From JBKJVQ01 sp046717125 (lineage in GTDB: Bacteria; Pseudomonadota; Alphaproteobacteria; Rhizobiales; Methyloligellaceae): 34,323 bases of DNA. The notes beneath the pieces were generated by a model, which was not told where the DNA came from, searched no databases, and was given only the letters and a program-made list of their open reading frames with translations. This document shows positions 18,672 through 26,636 of this stretch, piece by piece. A program made the position numbers and the translations under genes. Position 1 is the first letter of the stretch. Every line of letters begins with the position of its first letter. The stretch lies in assembly GCA_046717125.1 (NCBI GenBank), contig JBKJVQ010000288.1, positions 1-34,323 of the forward strand, in the 5' to 3' direction.

Positions 18672-19862
18672 ATGCTCGAAATCCTCCTGCTGCAGGGCGG
18701 CTACAACACGACCCTCGTCATGATCGGCGCAGGGCTCCTCGGCGCGGCCGGAGGCGCGGCGGGCAGTTTCACGCTGCTCAGGCGGCGCGGGCTCGTGTCC
18801 GACGCCATGAGCCACGCGACGCTGCCGGGCATCGCGCTGGCGTTCCTCGCGGGACACGCGCTGGTCGGCGACGGCCGCGCCTTCTGGCTGCTGATGGCCG
18901 GTGCGGCGCTGTCCGCCTTTGTGGGCGTGATGCTGGTCGACCTGATCCGGACGCGCACGCGACTGAAGGAAGACGCCGCAATCGGCATCGTGCTCTCGTC
19001 CTTCTTCGGCTTGGGCATCGTGCTGCTGACCGTAATCCAGTCGCAGAACCTGCCGGGACAGGCCGGGCTTTCCGGCTATCTGCTCGGATCGACGGCCAGC
19101 ATGCTGCGCGGCGAAGCCATCGCCATCGCGGTTGCCGCTGCAATCGTCTGCGGGGCGGTGTTCGCCCTGCGCAATATGCTCGCGCTGGTCGCGTTCGATG
19201 AGCTCTACGCCTCGACGCGCGGGCTCGACGTGAGGCTTGTCGACGCTGTGCTGATGGCGCTCGTCCTCTGCGTCGTCGTGATCGGCCTGAAAGCCGTCGG
19301 CCTCGTGCTGGTGATCGCGCTGCTGATCATCCCGCCCGTCACCGCGCGCCTCTGGACGGATCGCGTCTCGGTCATGACCTGGCTTGCCGCATCGATCGGC
19401 GCGGGCGGCGCGTATCTGGGCGCGGCGATCTCGGCGACCGCGCCCGACCTTCCGACGGGATCGATCATCGTCCTCACCCAGTTCGGGCTTTTCGTCTTGT
19501 CGCTGCTGGTCTCCCCGGTCCGGGGCGTGCTTGCGGCGGGCCTCCGGCGCATGCGCCTCCAACGCATCGTGCATGAGCGGCAGGGCCTGCTCGCGATCGC
19601 GCGCGGCGAGCCCGTGTTCGATCCCCTGACGCGCCGCGTCCTGCGGGCGCGGGACTATCTGCGCGCCGACGGCGAGCCGACTGCTGCCGGCCGCGAAGCC
19701 GCGAAGACCATGGCGCGGGACCAGATGCTCTGGAATCTTTACCGGCACCGCTTTCCCGCCGATGCGTTCGCCCTGCCCGACTGGTCGCTCGCGCCGATCG
19801 CATCGGTCCTCCCGGCCGATATCGTCGCTTCGCTCGAACGCCCGGCAAGGTCGCGCCCATGA
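18672..19862 (+). CDS. Metal ABC transporter permease with cytoplasmic C-terminal extension, TroC type
   Basis: A 396-aa permease of the ABC-3 family. The membrane part, about residues 8-285, has roughly eight hydrophobic helices and the family segments LRRRGLVSDAMSHATLPGIA (38-57) and KAVGLVLVIALLIIPP. After it comes an unusual soluble tail of about 110 residues (RRMRLQRIVHERQGLLAI onward), rich in Arg, with a winged-helix-like MLWNLYRHRFP stretch. Such tails occur in TroC-type permeases of Mn/Zn/Fe importers. It starts 9 nt after the ATPase gene and overlaps the next permease gene by 4 nt (ATGA). Confidence 0.93.
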   Translation: MLEILLLQGGYNTTLVMIGAGLLGAAGGAAGSFTLLRRRGLVSDAMSHATLPGIALAFLAGHALVGDGRAFWLLMAGAALSAFVGVMLVDLIRTRTRLKEDAAIGIVLSSFFGLGIVLLTVIQSQNLPGQAGLSGYLLGSTASMLRGEAIAIAVAAAIVCGAVFALRNMLALVAFDELYASTRGLDVRLVDAVLMALVLCVVVIGLKAVGLVLVIALLIIPPVTARLWTDRVSVMTWLAASIGAGGAYLGAAISATAPDLPTGSIIVLTQFGLFVLSLLVSPVRGVLAAGLRRMRLQRIVHERQGLLAIARGEPVFDPLTRRVLRARDYLRADGEPTAAGREAAKTMARDQMLWNLYRHRFPADAFALPDWSLAPIASVLPADIVASLERPARSRP

Positions 19863-20779
19863 GCGAGGCCTTCGTCCAGCTCAGTCTCGTTCCCATTTCG
19901 GTCGCGGTCCTCTCGGCCGTCTCCTGCACGCTGGTCGGCAATTTCCTCCTGCTGCGCGGGCAAAGCCTCGTCGGCGACGCGCTCAGCCATGTCGTCCTGC
20001 TGGGCATCGTCGGCGCGTTTGTGATCTGGGGATCGGGCGCGGCTCCCGCGCTGATCGCCGGCGCGGCGGTTTCCGCCATCATTGCGGCGTTCGCGTTCGA
20101 GGGGGTCCGGCGCATCGCGCGGATCGAAGCGGGCGCGGCCATGGGCGTGGTGTTCACGACCATGTTCGCGGCCGGCGTGTTGCTGCTCGAAAAGTCCGAC
20201 GCAAGCTCGGTCCATCTCGATGTCGAGCACGCTCTCTATGGCAATGTCGAGAGCCTGATCTGGCTCGATGCTGTCGGCTGGGCCTCGCTCCTCGATCCCG
20301 CAGCCCTGCACGCGATGCCGCAGGCTTTCTGGCTGTTGCTGGTCGTCACGCTGCTCCTCGTCGCGTTCGTCGCCCTGTTCTTCAAGGAGCTAAGGCTTTC
20401 GACCTTTGACCCCGACCATGCCAGCGCGCTCGGCGTGAATGCGACCGCCATGGGTTTTGGCGTGGTCGTCTGCGGCGCGCTCGCGGCGGTCGCATCCTTT
20501 TCGGCCGTGGGCTCCATCCTCGTCATCGCGATGTTCATCTGCCCCGCCGCCACGACCCGTCTCCTCACCAATGATCTGAAGACGCAGCTTGTGCTGTCCT
20601 GCCTGATCGCGGCGGCGTGCGCGATTGCCGGCTACTGGCTTGGCGCGTTTGGGCCGCTCCTGCTGGGATTTCCGTCCAGCCTCAGCGCGGCGGGGATGAT
20701 CGCGGTCGTGTCGGGGTTCGCGATCCCGATTGCTGCGATTGTCGGTGCGAGGCGCGGCACGCTGCGCGGTGCGAGTTGA
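19859..20779 (+). CDS. Metal ABC transporter permease, TroD type
   Basis: A 306-aa ABC-3 family permease, the second membrane subunit. It shows the LLLRGQSLVGDALSHVVLLG motif near the N-terminus, then the SAVGSILVIAMFICPAATTRLL segment, and about eight hydrophobic helices. It lacks the soluble tail of its partner. The ATG overlaps the previous stop (ATGA at 19859-19862). Two different permeases, one with a tail, are typical of the TroABCD layout, as opposed to the single permease of ZnuABC. Last gene of the operon. Confidence 0.93.
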   Translation: MSEAFVQLSLVPISVAVLSAVSCTLVGNFLLLRGQSLVGDALSHVVLLGIVGAFVIWGSGAAPALIAGAAVSAIIAAFAFEGVRRIARIEAGAAMGVVFTTMFAAGVLLLEKSDASSVHLDVEHALYGNVESLIWLDAVGWASLLDPAALHAMPQAFWLLLVVTLLLVAFVALFFKELRLSTFDPDHASALGVNATAMGFGVVVCGALAAVASFSAVGSILVIAMFICPAATTRLLTNDLKTQLVLSCLIAAACAIAGYWLGAFGPLLLGFPSSLSAAGMIAVVSGFAIPIAAIVGARRGTLRGAS

Positions 20780-20800
20780 TCTTATCCATTTATTGTTGTT

Positions 20801-20850
20801 CCCCTCACCCGGCGCTTCGCGCCACCTCTCCCGCAAGCGCGGGAGGGAGG
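20801..20850 (+). repeat. Dispersed palindromic repeat (CCCTCACCC-GGCGCTTCGCGCC type)
   Basis: CCCCTCACCCGGCGCTTCGC is followed by GCCACCTCTCCCGCAAGCGC and GGGAGGGAGG. It holds two small hairpins (GGCGC-TTC-GCGCC and CTCCCGC-AAGC-GCGGGAG). This composite is a familiar intergenic repeat of alphaproteobacteria. It lies just after the importer operon and may also end transcription. Confidence 0.65.
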
Positions 20851-20905
20851 ACTCGCGGCGCGACCTGGCGACCAGCAAAGACTGTCTTCCGGATTATACC
20901 GGCGA

Positions 20906-20991
20906 TCCATAGCCTGCAGCATTTCGGCTTGAGCCGCACCGTCTGTGGCTATGGACGGCTGGGACAAGCCCGGCCAAGACAACGAATGCTG
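20906..20991. repeat. Composite intergenic repeat with nested hairpins
   Basis: TCCATAGCC (20906-20914) pairs with GGCTATGGA (20947-20955) around an inner perfect CGGCT-TG-AGCCG hairpin. It is followed by GGCTGGGACAAGCCCGGCCA-type sequence, another common alphaproteobacterial intergenic repeat. It lies just before the convergent barrel gene. Confidence 0.5.
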
Positions 20992-21005
20992 GGCTGACCT
21001 CAACC

Positions 21006-22364
21006 TCAGCGGCGGAACCGCATGCCGAGGCGGAATTCGTTCTCGCGATACTCGGAGTTGACGGCGCCGGCGTCGTAGCTGATGTGCTGCCAGCTTCCCT
21101 CGATCGCAACGCTGCGATTGAGCCGGTATTCGATTGTCAAACCGCCAGTCAGCCGCTCTTCGACGAGGTCCGAGCCGGCATAGTCGCTTTCGGCAAAGCC
21201 GATGAACCCGCCAAGGATGATGTTGCGGCGCAGGGCGTGTTCGATGCCGATGAGATACGCGCGGGTCAGGGCGCCGGCCGAATCCAGCGTGGTCGTCTGC
21301 TCGATCGCCGAGCGCGCCTCGAAGCGCAGCGTCGTCAGCGCGGTCGGACGCCAGAAGATGGCGGCGTTGATGATCGCGCCCTCGACATCGACGAAGGCCG
21401 CGTCTTTCGGGTTCTGGAGCGCATAGCCAAGTGACAGTTCGCCCGTGACGATCGTGCTGAAATCGAAGCGCAGCCCCGCCACGGCCTCCCAGCCGTCCGA
21501 ATCCCGATTGAAGCCGTCATCATCCAGCGCGAGGCGGAAGCGCCGGTTGTTGCGCTCGACATCGGTGAAGGCAATCATCCCCGGATTGAATTCGTACGAC
21601 ACGCGTAGGCCCAGCTCGTTCTGCCGGTAATCCCTGTCGTCGTTGTTCACTGGCACGTCGTCGGCCTCGACCGCGTCGCTGTAATCGATCTCGGAAATCG
21701 CGCCGCGCAGCGTGCCCTTCAGGCGGTTGAACGTGTGGTTGAACGCGGCTGCCGCGCGTTCCGTCATAATGTCGCCGGGCTCGGCGGCCGCATCGGGAAA
21801 ATCGATCGAGCCGCGGCTCTCCTGGAACTTCGAGGCCGATGTCTCAAGCTCAAGATTGGTGCTGCGCAGGACGTCGATGCGTCCACGGAGGATCGCATCG
21901 TAGCTGTCCTCGTTCTCGCTCGGAAAGTTTTTGTACCAACTGTCCCGCGTTTGCGCCTCGCCGGACAGAGAGTGCCGGCTCCAGGTCGACTGAAACCGGA
22001 CACGCGGATTGATCTCGAACGCGTGGTCCGACAGCGGACGGTTGGGCGAGGCGAGAATGTTGTCGCTCGCGACGACGCCGATGCCGAGTTCCGGGAAAAT
22101 GAGGAACGAGCTCACCCGAACACCGAGCGGCGCCCAGGGATCGGTTTCCGGAGCATCCGGGCGGCGCAGATTGAGGAATGGCTGGCCCGGCTCGAACTCG
22201 AACTCCGCGATCGCCCGGTCGAAGCGCTCGCTCAAATCCTCACGCGCGAGCGCGCCGGGATCGGCGGAGGTGTCCGGCATGATCGCGCTTCGGGATTGAT
22301 CCGACGCGGTCGCTTGCGCGTCTTCGCGTGCCTGCCGGTCGCCCTCCGCGAGCGAGCCGCGCAA
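21006..22364 (-). CDS. Outer-membrane beta-barrel protein (putative BBP2_2/PF10082 type), separated from its signal peptide
   Basis: The open frame from TTG 22364 encodes 452 aa: a polar N-terminal linker to about residue 80 (with FEFEPGQPFLNLRR), then a long beta-barrel of alternating strands ending in the classic C-terminal signal FRLGMRFRR. Strand-like repeats such as AFEINPRVRFQSTWSRHSLS and GLTIEYRLNRSVAIEGSW are clear. Family members are found beside polysaccharide export genes, which fits kdsD next door. The true N-terminus lies further upstream: the same frame continues to an ATG at 22499 with a signal peptide, but a TAG at 22413-22415 interrupts it. As written, the protein could not be exported. 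See the next entry. Confidence 0.8.
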   Translation of the reverse strand: MRGSLAEGDRQAREDAQATASDQSRSAIMPDTSADPGALAREDLSERFDRAIAEFEFEPGQPFLNLRRPDAPETDPWAPLGVRVSSFLIFPELGIGVVASDNILASPNRPLSDHAFEINPRVRFQSTWSRHSLSGEAQTRDSWYKNFPSENEDSYDAILRGRIDVLRSTNLELETSASKFQESRGSIDFPDAAAEPGDIMTERAAAAFNHTFNRLKGTLRGAISEIDYSDAVEADDVPVNNDDRDYRQNELGLRVSYEFNPGMIAFTDVERNNRRFRLALDDDGFNRDSDGWEAVAGLRFDFSTIVTGELSLGYALQNPKDAAFVDVEGAIINAAIFWRPTALTTLRFEARSAIEQTTTLDSAGALTRAYLIGIEHALRRNIILGGFIGFAESDYAGSDLVEERLTGGLTIEYRLNRSVAIEGSWQHISYDAGAVNSEYRENEFRLGMRFRR

Positions 22365-22412
22365 AGTATAGTCGGCAGGCCTTGGCGGAGGCCTACGGGC
22401 CTCATCCTGATC

Positions 22413-22499
22413 CTACCCGTGGGCGGGTTCGGCTGCGGACACGACAAGGATCGCGCCCGCAAGCGCTGCCGATCGCAATATTGATACAGGCGACGCCAT
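22413..22499 (-). pseudogene. Detached signal peptide of the beta-barrel gene, ended by in-frame TAG
   Basis: ATG 22499 opens a 28-codon frame, MASPVSILRSAALAGAILVV then SAAEPAHG, a textbook signal peptide with cleavage near AHG. TAG follows at 22413-22415. The same frame then reads DQDEARRPPPRPADYTLRGS straight into the barrel protein. CAG to TAG is the simplest explanation, giving an original protein of about 497 aa. A TGA lies in frame a few codons upstream of the ATG, so no longer start exists. Confidence 0.7.
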
Positions 22500-22666
22500 C
22501 GGCGATGCTCGTCCGTCTTGCGCGTTGCCGCGCCTGAAACCTCAGTTGAATCTAGGGGCGTCATGGTTAAGGAGGGGTTGAACGCGGGTCCGCTTCGGCA
22601 CACGCGCCCGAATTGCGCCCGGATTTCGCGTAGATATGGGCGTCTTGTTCCGACCTTGAGTCACAC

Positions 22667-23668
22667 ATGACGGCAACCCTCCCCCGCACCGCGACCGAAA
22701 GCGCCCGCAACCCGGTCGCGTCCGCCGCCGGCACGCTCGACATCGAGGCGCAGGGGCTTGCAGCCCTGAGCGCTGCGCTGCGCACGGACATGGCCGCGCC
22801 GTTCGAAGCCGCGGTCGAGCTTCTGCGCGGCATCACCGGCCGGCTGATCGTGACCGGCATGGGCAAGAGCGGGCATGTGGGGCAGAAGATCGCCGCGACG
22901 CTGGCCTCGACCGGGACGCCGTCGTTCTTCGTGCATCCGTCCGAAGCGAGCCATGGCGATCTCGGCATGATCATGCGCGAGGACGCGATCCTCGCCTGCT
23001 CCTGGTCCGGCGAGACGGTCGAACTGTCGCCCATCATCACCTACGCCAAGCGCTTCGGCGTGCCGATCATCGCGATCACGTCGAATACGCTGTCCGCGCT
23101 CGGCAAGGCCGCGAACGTGGTCCTGATCCTGCCGCAGGTGAAGGAGGCCTGTCCGCACGGGCTTGCGCCCACGACCTCGACGCTGATGCAGCTTGCGCTG
23201 GGCGACTGCCTCGCGGTCGCGCTGCTCGAGGCGAAGGGCTTCACCGCTTTCGACTTCAAGGTGTTCCATCCGGGCGGGCAGCTCGGCGCGGCGCTCAGCT
23301 TCGTCGCCGACATCATGCATGGCGAAGCGCGCCTGCCGCTCGCCGGCATGTCGACGCCGATGGCGGAGGCGATCGTGACGATGACGGAGAAGAGCCTCGG
23401 CTGTCTCGGCGTGGTCGACGAGTCCGGCCGCCTTGCGGGAATCATTACCGACGGCGATCTGCGGCGTCACATGGGCTCGGGCCTGCTCGACAAGACGACA
23501 GGTCAGATCATGACGCGCGGCCCAAAGACGATCGCGCCGGACGAACTCGCCGCGACAGCGCTCGAAATGTGCAACGCGGCCACGATCACGGCCCTGTTCG
23601 TCGTGGAACAGGGACGCCCCGTCGGCATCGTGCATATCCACGATCTCTTGCGGCTGGGCGTCGCCTGA
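22667..23668 (+). CDS. kdsD: D-arabinose-5-phosphate isomerase, KpsF/GutQ family
   Basis: A 333-aa enzyme converting ribulose-5-phosphate to arabinose-5-phosphate, the first committed step to Kdo for lipopolysaccharide or capsule. The SIS domain covers about 45-190 with GMGKSGHVGQKIAATLASTG (64-83), HPSEASHGDLGMI and SWSGET; two CBS domains fill about 215-330 (LGVVDESGRLAGIITDGDLR; TALFVVEQGRPVGIVHIHDL). The gene is divergent from the barrel gene and followed by an intrinsic terminator. An in-frame start further downstream would remove only the disordered first residues. Confidence 0.95.
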   Translation: MTATLPRTATESARNPVASAAGTLDIEAQGLAALSAALRTDMAAPFEAAVELLRGITGRLIVTGMGKSGHVGQKIAATLASTGTPSFFVHPSEASHGDLGMIMREDAILACSWSGETVELSPIITYAKRFGVPIIAITSNTLSALGKAANVVLILPQVKEACPHGLAPTTSTLMQLALGDCLAVALLEAKGFTAFDFKVFHPGGQLGAALSFVADIMHGEARLPLAGMSTPMAEAIVTMTEKSLGCLGVVDESGRLAGIITDGDLRRHMGSGLLDKTTGQIMTRGPKTIAPDELAATALEMCNAATITALFVVEQGRPVGIVHIHDLLRLGVA

Positions 23669-23672
23669 CAGC

Positions 23673-23707
23673 AAAACCGCCCGCGCTTTCGGCGCGAGCG
23701 GTTTGTT
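23673..23707 (+). terminator. Rho-independent terminator after kdsD
   Basis: AAAACCGC-C-CGCGC, loop TTTCG, GCGCG-A-GCGGTTTGTT forms a GC-rich stem just 5 nt after the kdsD stop, ending in a T-rich run. Because the flanking A-run mirrors it, it could also stop the convergent minus-strand gene. Confidence 0.8.
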
Positions 23708-23724
23708 CAGAACGACTAGGAAAC

Positions 23725-24587
23725 CTATTTCAAAGGCTGGTAGGCCGGGATGATCGGCGCATCCGTGCCGCAGCACTGGTAACGCACGCTGAACAAAAAG
23801 TCGTGCGAGGTGAGTTCCTCGAAGTCGACGCCAGGGATCACAGTGCCAGTAGCCGCATTGATGAGCTTCCCGCTATAGGCATCGCCAAGATCGGTGTACC
23901 TGTAGCCGAAGTCGAGCGTAAGGTTTGGCGCAACTTCCTAGGCGACGCCGGCATGGATTGCCCAGGCGAACCCACTCTCGCTCTTGTCGCGTCCGTAATG
24001 GACGGAGGAGTTCAGGATGTCGAACCCATCCGGATGGTTAAAAATGGTGCCGTTGTTCACGTCGGTGAAACCTTCCACCGAGTTCTTAGCCCAGCCGATG
24101 CCGCCACCGATATAAGGCGTGAAGCACCACCAGGTGCCGAGATCGACATAGCCGTTGAAGAGGCCGACCCAGCTCTTATGGATCGACGTGTACTCGGTGG
24201 TCCCGCCTCCGAAGTCAAAGCCGCCCTCATACTTGTCGAGGCCGTGGAAAGTCGCATTGCCACGATATTCGCCGGTCACGTCGAAGCGCAGATGCTTGTT
24301 CCAGCGATACCGACGCCGCCGCCGAAGATGCCGCCGGTCTCGAAGTCTTTCTGCAGGACGGTGAAGTTGGCGTTCAGCAGGTCGAACGTGTCGGAATGGA
24401 TTTCGTCGACCTCATGGTTGGAGAAGCCGATCATGCCGCGGAGATAAAACCCCGAAACGCCAACTGGCGCGGCCGCTTCGACGACCGGCGGCGCTTAGAG
24501 CAGATCGGCGCCGTCTGCGTTGGCCAAGGACGCCTGCGCAAAGAACGCGCAAGCACCCACAAAGAGTGTGCTTCCAATATGCTTCAT
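23725..24587 (-). pseudogene. Omp25/Omp31-like outer-membrane porin-family protein, degraded by three lesions
   Basis: Three fragments in the minus strand join into a 287-aa Hyphomicrobiales-type small beta-barrel. ATG 24587 opens a signal peptide (MKHIGSTLFVGACAFFAQAS, then LANADG). A TAA at about 24495 replaces a sense codon before APPVVEAAAPVGVSGFYLRG. A one-base loss near 24309 shifts the frame between GGIFGGGVG and RWNKHLRFDVTGEYRGN. A TAG at about 23938-23940 replaces a Tyr codon in HAGVA-Y-EVAPNLTLDFGYRY. The last part ends PAYQPLK. With the lost base restored, the length is a multiple of 3. Three independent lesions make this a real pseudogene rather than a single base error. Confidence 0.85.
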
Positions 24588-24769
24588 CACAGTCCCCCTT
24601 GATTTCAGCCGACGTGTCCGGAGCTCCCGCGCCGGCCTATCAAGCTGTTTCATTCCGGGACGATAGAAGGCATTACTTAAGAGGCGGTTAAGCCTAATGA
24701 CGCGGAAACGGCAGGCTCAATTCGGAGCCCGGCTGTTGCGCGGAGGTCACAGGTCGGATCAAACAAATA

Positions 24770-24795
24770 GGGCGTCGTGCTCACGCTCGACGCCC
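24770..24795 (-). terminator. Stem-loop terminator after glmM
   Basis: On the minus strand GGGCGTCG, a 10-nt loop and CGACGCCC form a perfect 8-bp stem followed by TATTTG. It lies about 27 nt after the glmM stop, as expected for the end of the ftsH-folP-glmM side of this block. Confidence 0.65.
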
Positions 24796-24821
24796 TTAAA
24801 TGAAGCCGGCGAAAGGGGCTG

Positions 24822-26168
24822 TCAGGCTGCGCAGGCCTTCAGCGCGCCGCAGATATCGTCGACGACCGTCGAGACGAGACCCTCGTCGTCGCCTTCGGCC
24901 ATGACGCGGATGACCGGCTCGGTGCCGGACGGGCGAATCACCAGCCTACCCGACTTACCGAGCTTCGACTTGCCCTCGTCGATGGCGCGGCGAACCGAGA
25001 GATTGTCGAGCGGTTCGCCATCCTTGTAGCGGACGTTCTTGAGGACCTGTGGCAAGGGCTCGAACCGGTTGCACACTTCCGACACTGGCTTGCCCGACTG
25101 GACGACCACCGCCAGGATCTGCAGCGCGGAGATGAGGCCGTCGCCGGTGGTCGCATAGTCCGACAGGACCACGTGTCCGGACTGCTCGCCGCCGATATTG
25201 AAGCCGTGCGCGCGCATGTGCTCGACCACGTACCGGTCGCCGACGGGCGTGCGCGCAAGCGAGAGACCAAGTTCGCCGAGATAGCGCTCAAGCCCGAGAT
25301 TGGACATCACGGTCGCCACGATACCGCCGCCCGCTAGCCGTCCGCGCTTCTGCCAGCTCTCGGCGATCACGGCCATGATCTGATCGCCGTCGATCACGCG
25401 GCCGCGTTCGTCGCAGATCATCACCCGGTCCGCGTCGCCGTCGAGAGCGATGCCGATATCGGCGCGCACCTCGTCCACCTTGCGTGACAGGGCGTCGGTC
25501 GAGGTCGATCCGCAGTCCTTGTTGATGTTGAGGCCATTCGGTTCGACGCCGATCTTCACGACCTCGGCGCCCAGCTCCCACAGGGCTTCGGGGGCGACCT
25601 TGTAGCCTGCGCCATTGGCGCAATCGACGACGACCCTGAGGCCATCCAGCCGGAGATTACGGGGCAATGTGCGCTTGGCGAATTCGATGTAGCGCTCGCA
25701 GGCGGAGTCGATGCGCGTGGCGCGGCCGATCTTCTCCGGCTGGGCAAGGAGCTCGTTCATGTCGCCCTGGCTCAGTTCCTCGATGCGCGCTTCCATCTCG
25801 TCGGAGAGTTTGTAGCCGTCCGGGCCAAACAGCTTGATGCCATTGTCGATGTAGGGGTTGTGCGAGGCAGAGATCATTACGCCGAGATCGGCGCGGAGCG
25901 AGCGTGTCAGCATCGCGACGGCCGGCGTCGGCATCGGTCCGAGCTGAAACACGTCCATGCCGACGGCGGTGAAGCCCGACACGAGCGCGGACTCGATCAT
26001 ATAGCCCGACAGCCTTGTGTCCTTGCCGATCACCACGCGATGGCGATGCGCGCCATTCGTATAGAGCGTGCCTGCCGCCATGCCGACGCGCAGTGCCACC
26101 TCGGATGTCATTGGATGGTGATTGGACCGGCCGCGAATGCCGTCGGTACCGAACAATTTACGAGTCAT
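24822..26168 (-). CDS. glmM: Phosphoglucosamine mutase
   Basis: A 448-aa enzyme of normal length that turns glucosamine-6-phosphate into glucosamine-1-phosphate, for UDP-GlcNAc, peptidoglycan and lipopolysaccharide. The N-terminus has the family start KLFGTDGIRGRSN; the phosphoserine is S102 in MISASHNP; the metal loop is ALDGDADRVM; the sugar-binding loop is GGEQSGHVVLSDYATTGDG; and the phosphate loop is VIRPSGTEPVIRVM. It follows folP in the same direction, as in E. coli, though a plus-strand gene fragment lies between them here. Confidence 0.97.
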   Translation of the reverse strand: MTRKLFGTDGIRGRSNHHPMTSEVALRVGMAAGTLYTNGAHRHRVVIGKDTRLSGYMIESALVSGFTAVGMDVFQLGPMPTPAVAMLTRSLRADLGVMISASHNPYIDNGIKLFGPDGYKLSDEMEARIEELSQGDMNELLAQPEKIGRATRIDSACERYIEFAKRTLPRNLRLDGLRVVVDCANGAGYKVAPEALWELGAEVVKIGVEPNGLNINKDCGSTSTDALSRKVDEVRADIGIALDGDADRVMICDERGRVIDGDQIMAVIAESWQKRGRLAGGGIVATVMSNLGLERYLGELGLSLARTPVGDRYVVEHMRAHGFNIGGEQSGHVVLSDYATTGDGLISALQILAVVVQSGKPVSEVCNRFEPLPQVLKNVRYKDGEPLDNLSVRRAIDEGKSKLGKSGRLVIRPSGTEPVIRVMAEGDDEGLVSTVVDDICGALKACAA

Positions 26169-26371
26169 GGTCGAATCCCCTCACGCATCGCTGCGTAGTC
26201 GGGAAAGCCGCCGTGCCCCTGCGGCTCCCACCCTCAGCGAAGGAGCGCATTATGCCGGGGGGAACCGGGCGCGGCAGTCACAAATTATGAGCGATCATTA
26301 CACATTTGTTGCGCCCCAGGGGTTAATTCAGGGTCGGCGTTGCCCATGCGCAAGTGCTTAGATTGCCCGAC

Positions 26372-26636
26372 ATGGCTGCGTCCCTTGAGGATCTGGATCG
26401 TCGCGTCCCCGCGCTCGAGCGGGCGCATAACGATTCCACCGAGTCCCTTGAAATGGATGGTGACCAAGCTCGGCCGCATCCAGGCGGTGCAGGACGAGCA
26501 CACGCTGCGCCTGGACCGGCTGGAGACAAAAGTCGACGCCATGCCTCGCGTTGTCGCGGAACTTCTGCGTGAGACCGAGGATAAAATGGCGCTTATGGAG
26601 GATCGACTGCTGAAGGCGATCCAGGGCTCGCGTTAA
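26372..26636 (+). pseudogene. Small coiled-coil protein, frameshifted
   Basis: Two plus-strand frames join into an 87-aa coiled-coil protein. From ATG 26372: MAASLEDLDRRVPALERAHN, then DSTESL. The next frame continues KWMVTKLGRIQAVQDEHTLR, then LDRLETKVDAMPRVVAELLR and a charged helix to the stop at 26636. One extra T near 26448 (CCCTTGAAA for CCCTGAAA) explains the break; removing it gives 88 whole codons. The heptad pattern runs through most of the protein. The function is unknown. Its 3' end overlaps the convergent folP gene by 44 nt, and it sits between folP and glmM on the opposite strand. Confidence 0.65.

Noticed and set aside
17868..19748. Very long open frame on the minus strand across the importer genes
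   Set aside because: Arg/Asp/His-rich shadow of GC-rich coding sequence; the plus-strand ABC proteins have full family motifs.
21006..24587. TAG recoding (amber readthrough) to explain interrupted barrel genes
   Set aside because: TAG ends other genes here normally, and one barrel gene also has a TAA and a frameshift.
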